Positions 44,845 through 64,000 of a stretch of DNA of 64,000 nucleotides are shown piece after piece (within the stretch, counting starts at the first letter, position 1; the number at the start of each line of letters is the position of its first letter). Source of the DNA: Meloidogyne chitwoodi. Lineage: Eukaryota; Nematoda; Chromadorea; Rhabditida; Meloidogynidae. The notes beneath the pieces are model-generated. The model was not told the DNA's origin and did not search any database. It was given only the letters and a program-made list of their open reading frames with translations. The DNA lies in the NCBI GenBank assembly GCA_015183035.1, contig JACZZP010000008.1, positions 2,356,001 through 2,420,000 of the forward strand, given 5' to 3'. The position numbers and the translations under genes were made by a program.

Positions 44845-46652
44845 TTAAAGCTCATCATGCTCTTCTTCTTCTTCCTTCTTTTCCTCTTCTTCATCCTTTT
44901 CTTCTTCATCTTCCTTATCATCATCTTTCTTTTTCGATTCCTCTTCCTCCTTGCGTTTCTTCTCTTCCTCTCTAAAAATTAATTTATGAAAAAAGTAATT
45001 TAAATAAAAAGCATACTCAAACTTCTTGCGCTCTTCCTCATCGGCAGTTTCCTTCAGTTTTTTCTCAGCATCACGTAATGGTTCAAATGTTTCTTTTGCA
45101 TGGGCCTGTGCATCATCAATGCTATCAGCCACAATAATATTGTCAAAGATGGTACCGGATTTGACCTAAAGCACAATTATGTTTAACTTTTGTCAGCAGG
45201 GCATGAAGTAAATTTAACAAACCTGCCAGATATCAATACCAACAGCACCCCAATCCTCACGCATATAGAGTTCATCGTCCACTTTGTAATCTGGATTGTC
45301 AATTTCCTAAAAGAATGTGAAAATTAACTCATAACTTATGTAAACAAATACAGGATGAATCCATTTGCCTTTGTAGTTTGGATTCTTTATCTGTTTTGGT
45401 TTCCATTCTCCTTTATAATTTGGATTATCAATTTTTGGTGGCTCCCACTCTCCGTCCATTTCTATAAGAATTTTAATAAAAACGTATATAAAATCATTGA
45501 TAATTACCATCATCCCAGTCCTCTGGCTTCTTAGCATCTGGATCAGGTATTGTCTTAAATAGGTATATAAGAAATAACTAGTCCAAATCGTATAAGAATT
45601 AACCTCAGGCTTATCCCAATCTTCTGGTTTTTTATCTTCAGGATCGTCGATATATTCACTTAAAAGAAAAGTGATATGCTAAAATGCTCTTCCAATTAAA
45701 ACATACGTCTCATCCCAATCTTCAGGTTTCTTAGCATCAGGATCTTTAATTTTCTTTTCAGGCAACAACTCCCAATCAGTTTCAAGGTCTCCACTTTCTG
45801 CCTTTTCTCCATCAATTTGGACTTCATAAGTGTTGTCTGGTTTGAGAATCAGAGTGTACAAGTGCGTAAGCACATCATCCTAAAAACTTAAACATAATCG
45901 AACAAAGATAAAAAAGACAACCTTGCATCGAATATCCTTTTTAATCAGATTGTTCTTATCCTTGTAGTTAATGATGACATGGACCTTCTTCGTTCCAGGT
46001 CCACAAATGTCTGGGCCAAACATCAAATGGTAAGGCGTTTCTCCATGAAAGTCTTCTTGATTAATAGACGAGGCCATAAGCTAAAATTAATATATTATTG
46101 TGAATATAAGCATCTATACCTTAAGATAACCGCCACCGCAATCAATATCCTGTTCGTGTTTGATGGTAAATTGAACTACAAATGTCTTTCCTTTGTTGCT
46201 GAACTTCTTCGGAAATTTAGCAGAAATGCTATAGAAGCGTGCATCCTAAATTTTAACAATTACCGAATGAGAAAATTTTGAAGTAACAAACTTGAGAAGT
46301 TTTAAGGCCTTGATCGCGCTCCTTGTCTCCAAAAAATTTCCCATGAGAAAGTTCAAATTTGCCGAAGTCGCTCTTATGCTTAGACTGAACCCATCGATCA
46401 ACCCATGACTCATCTAAATAACAAACATTTGCACTAATAAATATTTGAAAGTTTCATTTTAAAATCACTTCTAATAAAATTTCCACAGAAATTACGAAAT
46501 AATAAACACAAAACAACCTTATTGATTTTAGTGAGGAAAGCAACTACAAAATAGTAACCTGTAAATTCCTCCTTGAAGAAAACTTCCCCGTACGTGAAGG
46601 CCAAAAAGCTTACAATTAGCAGTATTGATAAAAGAGAAAACCTTCCAGCCAT
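44845..46652 (-). CDS. crt-1: Calreticulin
   Basis: Eleven exons (46559-46652, 46292-46413, 46120-46245, 45922-46080, 45707-45879, 45604-45658, 45508-45553, 45352-45461, 45223-45306, 45017-45165, 44845-44971) give 414 residues, the usual length. A signal peptide ([16 protein letters not shown]) precedes the lectin-like N-domain with [10 protein letters not shown] and [11 protein letters not shown]. The P-domain has three type-1 repeats ([36 protein letters not shown]) and three type-2 repeats ([15 protein letters not shown] and relatives). The C-domain is Lys/Glu/Asp-rich, for low-affinity calcium storage, and ends in the ER-retention signal HDEL. It is a glycoprotein chaperone and calcium buffer of the ER. 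In plant-parasitic nematodes calreticulin is also known as a secreted protein; nothing here shows secretion. Confidence 0.97.
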
Positions 46653-47575
46653 TTTTGATCTTTGTTGAAAAAACAATAAGTTTAAATTTGAATTAAAATA
46701 TTATTTAATATCTAAAAAAATTAAGTTATTATATTAGCGGCTTTAAGTATATGTATTTTTTAGTATTGTCGATAGTAAGCAATAACTGGAGTCCACGTAT
46801 CATACCAACCAATCGGGCAAGGACACACAGCCACAGACTTATATACATTAAATTCTCGTTGACTAGTGAACACTAGAAGTATGCAAACATAAGGAAACCG
46901 CGGAAAAGATTATAGATAAATAAATAGAAATATTATAATGAAATAGGAGAGCGCGAGGGAAAACATAAATTTTGTAGAAAAGGACCACACTTCCATTTTT
47001 CTCCGGTCCATTATCGATCACAATTTTTTATCTGATTTAGTACATTAGCGCCGACCTTCACCCAAATTTGTAATGCAAAGCTGTCAAAATATTGAAATCT
47101 TTTTTATATCACTTTTATAAGCCTCAAACAGACTCATTTTTAAGGAATACAGGAAACAAAAAACCAATTCAAGGTAGAAAATCACCGATCTGGGAAATTT
47201 TTATAGAAAATTTAGTAGTTCTTCAGCCCTAAAGTTATTGATACATCAATTAACTTTATCAAAAAAGACCCTACGATTAAAAAAAAAGAAATTTAAAAAT
47301 AAAATATTAAGTGGTAATGCAACCAATAATTTGATATGTAAATCATCAGTAAAATATTTAATGTATTTTATATTTGGAATGAACGCACCTTGAGATTAGA
47401 ATTAAAAATGCAAGAATTAAAATATATACAAATTGTTAAAACACAAGTTTGAAATTTTAAACCGTTTAATATAAAAACGACCAAAATTTTTGATTACAGT
47501 TATTAATTTACAAATTTCAAACTAAAAAAATTAGTTAAATTATTAAATTAATATAGTTAATGAATAAAATATTAA
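46653..47575. other. crt-1 upstream region and hmp-1 3' spacer
   Basis: 923 bp between the calreticulin start and the alpha-catenin stop. The part nearest crt-1 (46750-47050) is richer in GC and holds an ACGTGG core and a CCAAT box. The rest is AT-rich. Confidence 0.45.
46793..46813 (-). promoter_or_regulatory. Candidate ER-stress element upstream of crt-1
   Basis: On the minus strand ATTGG (46809-46813) is followed 10 bp later by ACGTGG (46793-46798), about 140-160 bp upstream of the crt-1 ATG. ACGTGG is the core of XBP-1/ATF-6 sites (TGACGTGG). The CCAAT box and CCACG are the two halves of the mammalian ERSE, but here they are in the opposite order, so this is only a candidate. Confidence 0.3.
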
Positions 47576-50500
47576 TTAAGGCACAACCAAGTGGAGAAAT
47601 CGAATAATAATAAAATGCATGACGGAGTAAATTTTCATTTCGAGATTTGAAATTGCGTCAGAGCTTGTAATGGAGGCTGACGTCTTTCCTAAATAAATAA
47701 GAATCTTTATTAATAAATAAAAACTTGCCGAAGCACGCCGAACAATTCCATGTGTAGTTCTTTCTGTTGGAGCGCCAATAAGCAGTTGCTTTTGTTGCGG
47801 CGCTGCCACTCGCCATTCAACAACATTTGGTTTTGTGTTTTCCTTTCGACGGTACTGAAATTTTAATCTTATATTGACGTTAAAATTTAAATTTTTCTGC
47901 TATGTCATTTAATCATAAGCATACCTTTGTGTTGGCAATATAAGCTGATTTTACTGTTAGTATAACAGCGTTCAACAAATTTTTAGCATTTTGAATGAGC
48001 GAAAATGCTGCCTCGAGACCGCTTACGCGTAATTCATCTCCAACTATTTGGACGTCTGCTTTCACCTTTTTGAAACAAATAGACTTTAATTACTAAAAGA
48101 TAATACAAACCTTGCTTGTAACATTTAATTGATGACAGAAAAGAGTTATACGTTCCAAATAAGCAAATAAGTCCTTCTTTGTATTACTTTCTACTGATTC
48201 GCTACCAATTTGACGCGCAAATGCATTCAATTTTGCACCATATTCTGAAATTTCTTGAGCAGCTTTAATAACATCCATTGTAGTCTTATATGGGCCACGA
48301 CCTCTGTTAAAACAAAAATTTTAACGATAAAATAAAAATGTAAACTTAGTAAAATCAGTCATATTCATCATTATTTGACACATCTTTTTAGCCAATGAAA
48401 TTATATCATTTCCTGTTTCATCCCATTTGCCTACTTCATATTCAAATTTGCGCTGCGTTATCTAAATTTTCAGTAAATTAAAAGAATGTTTATAAAAACT
48501 TATACTTTAAAAACATCAATTTGTTTTTGAATTTCACGCCTTGATTCCTCTGGAAGTTGTCGCATTATTTGTTGTTGATTTTGCATTTCCGAAACCGAAG
48601 TTTGACTACATGCTTCATCGGAGGGTAAGCCATCTACAATTATATTCGATAAACAAAGGCATAAAATTTAAGATAAACCTTCTTCATATTCGTTATCAGA
48701 ATCCACATCTTCTGGATTTCGGTTCATTAACAATGCGTGTCGAATATCATTTACCGCATCATAAACAACCTGACATACGTCAATCATCTCATCCACTTCT
48801 CGTTTTGTTTCTGTTTCATGGTCATCACTGGCCTCTTTTTCTGTATGATCAAATTCAGTTAAAGCAGAAACTATTTTCTCAGTGCGCTTTTCAAATTGAG
48901 GAAGTATACCTAAGTAAAAATCAAGTTCAATAATCATACTGACATGACACAGTGATAAAAAATTTTTAAAACTAACAATCACGAAGACGCAAAGTTGCAC
49001 GCTTCACATTTTCACTATAAGAAGTTCCAGGCATTTGCTCAATTTCATTTAAAACCATATCGCATATTCGAATGGAACGGCCTCGTATATAACCAGCACT
49101 CTGATACATCATTTCGCTGTCATGTTCGATAATAGCCTAAACAAACAATTTTTATACTTTCAATTTAGTAATATTTATACTTGAATTCCGTGTTGACAAT
49201 CCTCACTAATATGTGCTTCACTAACCGCTAAAAAATCATCAAAAGAGATAAGAGAATCAACTGCCATTGTAAGCATTTTGACACGATCAAGCCACACATT
49301 CTTGAAAGTTGTCATATTTTCCTTAAAATAAAAAATTTGAATGTATCCATTAAAATTCCCAAATTAAAAAGCAACTAACCTTGATCACTTCACTTTGTGG
49401 ATCCTCACATAGTAAAAAAGCCGCATTGACAACCTTTAAAATAATTATAAGATTTTCAAAGAACAATTATTATATGATATAAAAACCTGGGGTTCAATTC
49501 TTTCACAAAGAAACGCAGCATAACGAAGAACACGAATACCATCTACATCGTTCGAAACATTTGCAACAAGGCGTGCAACCTTTAAATCACTTAACAATAA
49601 TGACTAAAAAGAATAAAACTTACAGTTACAACATTATTTGCTTGCGTTTGAAAAACCTCCGCCGCTCGTTCGGTATTCGGAAAATTACCACTTGACGCAT
49701 ATTCAACCAATTGCAATAAAGATGATCGTACATCTACAAAAACATCACTGACATGATCAACAATAGTTCGACGTAAATGTCTACGCAAATCGCGTATTTT
49801 ATGTGCCAAAAACACTTTTGACAAATCAAGATCTTCAGAAGGCTCCATGGATCCAACCTTTGTATAAACAAAAAATTATTAATTTATTGATTAAATAAAA
49901 AGCCAACATTTCGCTCATATTCCTTCAAAAGTTCCTGTAAAGCTTGACGCAATCTGTTCACATCATTAATAATTTGATCATGCCGCATTGGTTTTGTAGT
50001 TTTCAAGTCAGCGATTAATCCAGAGTTTTTAGCAATTCCTTCAAGTAATCCTTCTAATTGCGGACGATGTCGATGGGGTTGGTATTCAGATGGATCCATA
50101 TAAACACGTCGCTGATTTTTAATTAAGTTTAATTTAAAAGTTAAATTAATGCAATACCTGAAATTTTTCAAAGTTTAAAGCGAGCTCATTAAGTGTTCCA
50201 TGCTGCGACAAGGCAAACTCATCTTGCGAACGTTCACCTTGAACAGCATCACATAAGCAGTCTATAGCGCGATTAATCTCGCCATCCGCATAACTTTGAT
50301 TAAGTTTAAGACCACCTAGACCAGGATGTTGAAGAAACGCCTTTATATATGAATGAATTAATGAGAAACAATTATTATTTGATTTTTATTTAAATAAAAA
50401 TTTATAAAACCTTAGAAGAAGCAATCATAATAGGTGTTGTTATTTTAAGCATTGCAATGGCAGCTTGTAAATCATCTTGAACAGCTGGGTCACGAAGGTC

Positions 50501-51212
50501 ACGAACTCTTCTTCGCGTCATCTCCATCAACTCGTGCAATTCCATGTCCAAATTTTGTGAAGTTTTTAACAACTCAGACTTTGATTGAGCATTTTTCAAA
50601 GCGTTGAAGTGCTGCCTTACTTTGTCCGCTTGTTTTAACAAAATGTCTACATCAATCTTAAAATCCAGTTCATGTTGTTAAAAAAATAAAAAAACCATAT
50701 CAGTGATAATCAGCAAACGTGCAACAGCAAGCAAAGTGGTCCTACTCGCTTCAACAGTCTGACAGCGCAAATTTTGATTCTCTGCATCAGCAACGAATGG
50801 TTCACCAATTGAAAGAAGATTATCGCCTAATTTGATAAACAAAAGAATTAAAAAAATGTAATTTTTAAAATTTCAAAAAAAACCGGCAAGTGCAACATCA
50901 TTTAAAGCGTTATTCAGCTGATCAAATATCTTTTCTGCACCTGGAAATTGAAATTTACCCTGCACTGCCTGATGGCCTATCATAAGGAAGCTATCTAAAC
51001 GTTCCCTGAGCCGCTTAATAACTTCATTTCCGTCTCGGCTTGCTCCATTCAACGGCTGCATATTAGCATGTAAAGAAGTTATCTAATAATTTATTGAATA
51101 AAGATAGTGAAAATAAATTTACCAAATGAATCAACGGAGAGATTAGTCGTTCGACAGTTTTTGTCTTCACGTCGTCAATATTAAAATTTAGTGAATATGC
51201 CACATCCGCCAT
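47576..51212 (-). CDS. hmp-1: Alpha-catenin (HMP-1)
   Basis: Eighteen exons from 51123-51212 down to 47576-47688 join with every phase matching into 928 residues, essentially the length of C. elegans HMP-1. The N-terminal vinculin-homology region has KTKTVERLISPLI and TRLLI-like ARLLIITDMIDVDILLKQ. The middle shows DPAVQDDLQAAIAMLK, PILxAS-like TPIMIASSKAFLQHPG, and DVNRLRQALQELLKEYERN. The C-terminal actin-binding part has VKADVQIVGDELRVSGLEAA and NLLNAVILTVKSAYIANTKY. Alpha-catenin links beta-catenin/cadherin at adherens junctions to F-actin and drives epidermal morphogenesis. It was separated from vinculin by these blocks. The last exon encodes a tail (KIYSVMHFIIIRFLHLVVP) unlike the usual conserved end. 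Confidence 0.93.
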
Positions 51213-51693
51213 AACGCCTAGAGAATTGAAATAACTAAACTTTCAACTCCAGTAAGGCTTGAATAATTAAGAAGTTAAAATACAATGCGCCAAAAGCTAA
51301 ATATATAAAATAAATTCGTTGTGTCTTAATCGATCGAAAGGATTGACAAAAAAAACAAAAAAAAACACAAATTTTGTTTAAATGTTTATGCTTTTTGATG
51401 AGGGAAAAATGACCGAATGACCGTCGTGACTAGTTACTAAAAATAAAAGATTATTAAGGGGCAGTGAGTTATAAGGCTAAGAATAGTAGATTTGGATAAT
51501 TCTCATATCGTTATAAACACGAATTATCTCAGGATTTTTAGATCGAACAGCAGCAACAGAACGGAAAAATTAAATGGTTATGGTTACATTAGTTTGAAAA
51601 GAAACATTAATAAAGAAAAAATCGGGAGTGTGAGAATAAACATTTTTTAATTTTTTATGCTTTTTAATTTTCATCTTAATTTTTGTTAAATAT
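51213..51693. other. Spacer between hmp-1 and the myosin gene
   Basis: 481 bp on the minus-strand side, between the myosin stop and the hmp-1 start. It is mixed AT-rich sequence with no exon recognised. It must hold the hmp-1 promoter and the myosin 3' UTR. Confidence 0.4.
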
Positions 51694-59734
<8,041 letters not shown>

Positions 59735-61500
59735 TTTTATTTAAATTTATTAGTTTTTTCTAGACAAAATAGTATAATATGTCAGTCGGTCAATCGGTCG
59801 GGAAAATATGGGAATGAGTATATATTAATTGCTGCTGGGTTCAAAATAAATCCTTGACTTATAAAAAAAATCAGTTAAAATTTTTTTAAATACTAAGAAA
59901 AATCAAGCTAAAGGTATTTTAATTATGTAATATTATTAATTTGGCTTACATATTTTTAAATTAAAAAAAAAAGAATAATAGTAATCAAATATAATAAACA
60001 AGGAATGGAAGAAAAAACTAAAATCCAACACTATAGTAAAAATTTAATAGTGGAAAATGATGTTGAGCGCTTTAAGATGTAATGCAAAAGTAATCAGGTC
60101 CGTCTTTTTAGATCATTGGCAAAGAGGGAGAAAATAGAACTAAAAAGCAAACAGCTGCCTCTAACCTAATAATCGTGGGCGTCTTTTTCCATTGGAATGA
60201 GAATCATCCGTAAGAAATCGGATGAATAAATTGCCACAGGCGGTAAATTTTTACTTCTCACTTTCATGTGAGGAAAAGTAAAGAAACAAAAAACTAGAGG
60301 CACGACCATTTCTTAAAAATCGGGACTGACAGATGGACTCAGACACCTGACAACGATAACATCTCTTCTAAATTTTTTTCCCATTTCTAAAAATCCCTTC
60401 GATCTACCAAGCATTTCAGTTAACCATCATCCATGTGGGGGCGGATGATACCAAGAAATGATGCAGAAAGAAAAGATGAAATAAGAAAACAAAAACAAAA
60501 AATAATTTGTTTGAAGCTCGACCATTGCTACTAAAAAATCAGCATGTGCAGAATAAAAGTAAATAAAGGGAAAAAATAAGCGTTGATTTTAATGTGTGGT
60601 ATATGAATATCAAGTGAAGTAAATAATTCAGAAGTCTAATACATATGAGACAAAAATTTTAATGTATAAAAATTATTAAATTTTAAAAATTGTTATAGAT
60701 GAAGATTTTCTAATAATTAAGCTGGATGTTTTTTCAAGTATGTAAGCATGGTATAATCAAACTTAATATTATAAAACATCTAAGGAAAAAATTATAAAAT
60801 TCGTTTTATGTACAGATGAAATATTATAGCGTTAATTGTTATTCTAAGATATGCGTATTTGTAAATCAATTGCATTTTTAAAAAACTAATAAAAGATATA
60901 AAATAACTAATGTTATTTAGAATTAGATCTCATTTTCATTGCCTAGATTTTACTTAAATACAAACTTTATTTGTCGAGTCTCAACAAAGGTGTAGGCTAT
61001 ATTTGTTGTTGATAAAATGTAATAAACGAGGTAAACAAGAAATACCTATGGCAATTTAATAACAACTGACAATCAACTTTCCTCGAAGAAGTTAGCCTAA
61101 CTTAATCTCCAACAAACAAATCAAAAGGAGCCTAATAAAACTAAAAGACTATTCTTTAAATGAACGAACCATTTCACTATTTTTACAACTTCTTTATTTT
61201 TAAAACAGTTGTTAAACATTTTATTGTATATAAGCTCTAATAATGTTGAGAAAAAAATTGTTTATAACTGTTAGATTTTTAGAGTGAAAGACCAAATACT
61301 GAAGAAAGTGCAAAGTGCGTCAAGAAAAATTTAAGGAATGCATGTTAGTGTGTGAAAATTTAGAATAAGAACATATATGAAGAGTGAAATTTTCGTTAAA
61401 ATAAGTGCTAACAACCTAATGAAAACGAATGTTCAGCTGAAAGGTTTCTTCTTGGTTTCCGGTTTGTGAATCTTGTATAAAGAGAAGAACCTATAACTTA
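59735..61500. other. Upstream region of the myosin gene
   Basis: 1.77 kb between the myosin start and the nphp-4 stop. The 60100-60450 part has higher GC and several E-boxes. 60480-61440 is AT-rich without a recognised gene. Confidence 0.45.
60152..60349. promoter_or_regulatory. E-box cluster upstream of the myosin heavy chain
   Basis: CAGCTG (60152-60157), CAGATG (60330-60335) and CACCTG (60344-60349) lie in a GC-richer block 420-615 bp upstream of the myosin ATG. CAGCTG and CACCTG are preferred by MyoD/HLH-1. Short motifs like these arise by chance, so the muscle-enhancer role is inference. Confidence 0.3.
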
Positions 61501-64000
61501 TTAGAATATGTAATGAATAAAACCGATGAGGACCTGGCGTTGTGTAGGCCGATTTGATGATGAAACTGCCTGAATATCCAGTTGTACTGGTAAAACAGAA
61601 TTTGGAGGAATTGGTGGAGGAGATGGAATTGGAATATAAAGAAGAGACGGATCAGAGGAAGTAAGCCTAAACTCGCGTTCAATTGACAATGGATTATCCA
61701 AAGGGATTTTCTTAAAAAATCAAATTTGCACGAATAATGTTAACCATTGCAAAAATAGTAAAATAGAATAATAAAACTTAATTAAACCTTGTGCACAACT
61801 GTTTGTAATTGAGATGGAACAATCACTTGAAACGTTTTTGTTATATTTGGCTTTCCAACTGTTAAAGTGAGTAACCATTGCGAAATTATTTGCTGAGAAC
61901 TTGAACGGACGGCATTCACCAACAAATAGGAACGACCTAATCAAATGTATTAATTATTTATTGAAATAAATTACCAAGTTGCTGGACGTTAAGCAAAATT
62001 GCTAGCTGAATTGCCATATTTGATGCAGAAAACACTGACCCAGGGTGAAAATGTGATTGTAAAGGTGGCGAGCAAAAAAGACGAATCAATTCACCTCCGG
62101 GAGTAGAAAGTAAATCATTATCAGCGAAATTGAGTGGAATCCGAACCGGCTGGCCTTGAACCTAAAAGTTGAGAATAGAAAGTAATAAATTTTAAATAAG
62201 CGAGGCGTTGAAAATTAACCGTTTCTGAATGCAATCGGCGAAAAGAATGAATTGAAACACGCCAAACAGCACGAAGTTCAATAGGAGAAAAGTTTTCATT
62301 GTAGAAAAAAACAAGAAAATCACGTATATTTGGAGTTTCACTGACTTGACACTAAAGAAAAGCTAAAATAATTTTCGAAAAAAACCTCAATTCGAAGTAA
62401 TTGCCCTTCTTCAAAAAGTTGACAATAAATCTAATGAATTGAATTATTCTATTTTTTCATTATAAAAATTACTGTTGGATCTGAGCATCGAATAAAACCA
62501 AAAGACATAGGTAAACGTATAACTCGTGTCAATTTTCTGCATTCCTCTGTGAACCATCGCAAATGACTGTATAAATAATAAAATGTGAGAAGAAAAGGTA
62601 AAAATACTGAGTGAGAAAAGGACGCCAAATGGTATAATTTAATTCAAAAATAGCAAGTGGGTTTCCGGAGGGAAGCTTACGCACAAAAAGTCGGCAATCT
62701 CCTTGTATAAATTGTTGATTGTCGCCTAAATTTTAAATAATGCGAAAAAATTAAGGAGTCAGAATATATTCAACTATTGCCAAACATATCAGCTAGTCCA
62801 GAATCAAATCGCATAGGAATCTCCAAATGTTCCATAGGCCTGCATCCTAAACGCCAACAAAGACGATGAGATTCGGGTAAATTGGCAACATCAAATTTAG
62901 CAATTCTATAAATATCATTAAGCTGGCTTTGTAAGTATCTCAACTCATCAGAAGAACATATAGGACTTAAAAATAAATTATAAAAACTTATTTTAAAACA
63001 AGACAATGAAAAATATACCCAAGATTTTTATCATTGCTTTCCAGCTCGCATACAAACTCTTCGGCCAATGGATTTATAAATTTGAAGGAAAAAAGATAAA
63101 GTTGGCCAAATGTCAAGTCAACATGCATTCTTGTCGTAATGGATGAGAAAACCTAAAAATATAGTCAAAATTATTATAAAAAATTAGTTCTTTAAACCAG
63201 ATTTGAAAAAACCTATTTTTATATCTTTTCATTCATGTAATTTGAAGAAATATATACCGCTTTTAAAAGAGCATGAGCTTTGTTCTCGGTTCGAAGAGCT
63301 CGATAAGCAAGCAATTCTTCAGCAAAAAGAAATTTTTGTGGTTTTCCTTCATTTTTCCAGGATAAGTAACGAATATCTCCAGTTTTCTCTGATTCTTTCA
63401 TTCGATTCCAATTAAGAATTCTTTGTTGTTCTTTAGGATCAAAAATTTGAGCAGCTCTTTGAACAAAGTCAATCCTTAAAACGTGAAATTTAATAGCTAA
63501 AAGAAAGATACTTGTGTAAAGTCATAAATTGTTCCAAAGGAGTTTCTTGAATTTTAGGAAGTTGTCGAACTCGTTTAATAATTGTAGAAGAATTTTTTAC
63601 ATTCTTTGCAGTGGCTAAACAGAAAAATTAAGATTTAAACAATTTAAATTAATACGTGCAGAAAGACCAATATTTGCGAGGCGTAGGTATAGCATTCCAT
63701 TAAATGAGGTACCTTGTGAAGGGGTCAAATCTGGAGGAAACCCAGATTGAAAAACTTGGCACTGAACAGAACACTGTACTGCCGGAGAACCTTGTCTTAG
63801 CAAATGCTACAAAAAAATTTTGAATAGAACTGATTTGCCAAACCTTAAGCGGAATTGAAACCACACCCAAATGAAAAATAGAATCGGCTTCCCAGACATG
63901 CAAAATCAGATTATGTTTTAATAAGTACGTACAAAAATCTTGTTGTTGAGAGCCATCGATGACGAATCGTAGCTAAAAGATTAATAATATGTCCCTAAAA
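61501..64000 (-). CDS. nphp-4: Nephrocystin-4 (NPHP-4), C-terminal 617 residues; 5' part outside window
   Basis: Thirteen exons (63844-63972, 63656-63806, 63512-63614, 63258-63474, 63019-63152, 62781-62965, 62608-62725, 62473-62566, 62386-62430, 62220-62351, 61975-62161, 61788-61936, 61501-61710) give 617 residues. The gene continues to the right. Blocks follow human NPHP4 in order: LILHVWEADSIFHLG with HLLRQGSPAVQC; NGMLYLRLANIG; HVDLTFGQLYLFSFKFINP; PSGNPLAIFEL; RVIRLPMSFGFIRCSDP; IRDFLVFFYNE, AVWRVSIHS; ISQWLLTL with KPNITKTFQVIVP; and the final NPLSIEREFRL strand region. NPHP-4 is a ciliary transition-zone protein; in worms it acts in ciliated sensory neurons with NPHP-1. The protein ends shortly after RQVLIGFIHYIF, about 15 residues earlier than human. 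One intron (62780 side) has a GC donor. Confidence 0.88.

Overview
This 64 kb window looks like nuclear DNA of an AT-rich nematode. Coding exons are short, introns are mostly about 40-80 bp and T-rich, and several products are nematode cuticle or muscle types: a ground-like protein, a cuticlin-type ZP protein, an ACR-16-type nicotinic receptor, HMP-1 alpha-catenin and a muscle myosin heavy chain. Base composition, an F-box-like family protein and a tandem repeat of about 170 bp fit a root-knot nematode (Meloidogyne) or close relative. The genus is an inference. Exon structures were built by hand from splice signals and checked for reading-frame phase; no alignment was run.

Layout. On the minus strand, 0-2 kb holds the 5' end of a TTLL-type tubulin polyglutamylase and a complete NUDT14-type Nudix hydrolase. 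On the plus strand, 2.3-8.5 kb holds a strange array of exon-like GC islands, a repeat-containing basic/acidic nuclear protein and an F-box-like protein. A class A GPCR lies at 8.9-11.4 kb (minus). The stretch 11.4-18.8 kb is extremely AT-rich and gene-free apart from a palindromic MITE. The plus strand from 18.8 to 32.4 kb carries a second GPCR, a ZP-domain cuticlin-like membrane protein and a Fos-like bZIP factor. From 33 kb to the right edge every gene is on the minus strand: a small Cys-rich secreted protein, acr-16, a ChaC cyclotransferase, PPCDC, a proline-rich ground-like protein, calreticulin (crt-1), alpha-catenin (hmp-1), a 33-exon myosin heavy chain, and the C-terminal 617 residues of nephrocystin-4 (nphp-4), which runs off the right end.

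Functional themes. Muscle and junction (myosin heavy chain, alpha-catenin, ACR-16), cilia and microtubules (NPHP-4, TTLL), ER calcium and folding (calreticulin), cuticle (ZP, GRL) and thiol metabolism (PPCDC next to ChaC, only 249 bp apart, possibly an operon). The most unusual content is (i) the exon-like island array at 2.3-3.4 kb, (ii) seven degenerate tRNA-like elements, six of them crowded into and beside acr-16, (iii) a tandem array of about 170 bp units inside an acr-16 intron, (iv) two palindromic MITEs with clean target-site duplications, and (v) several non-canonical splice sites.
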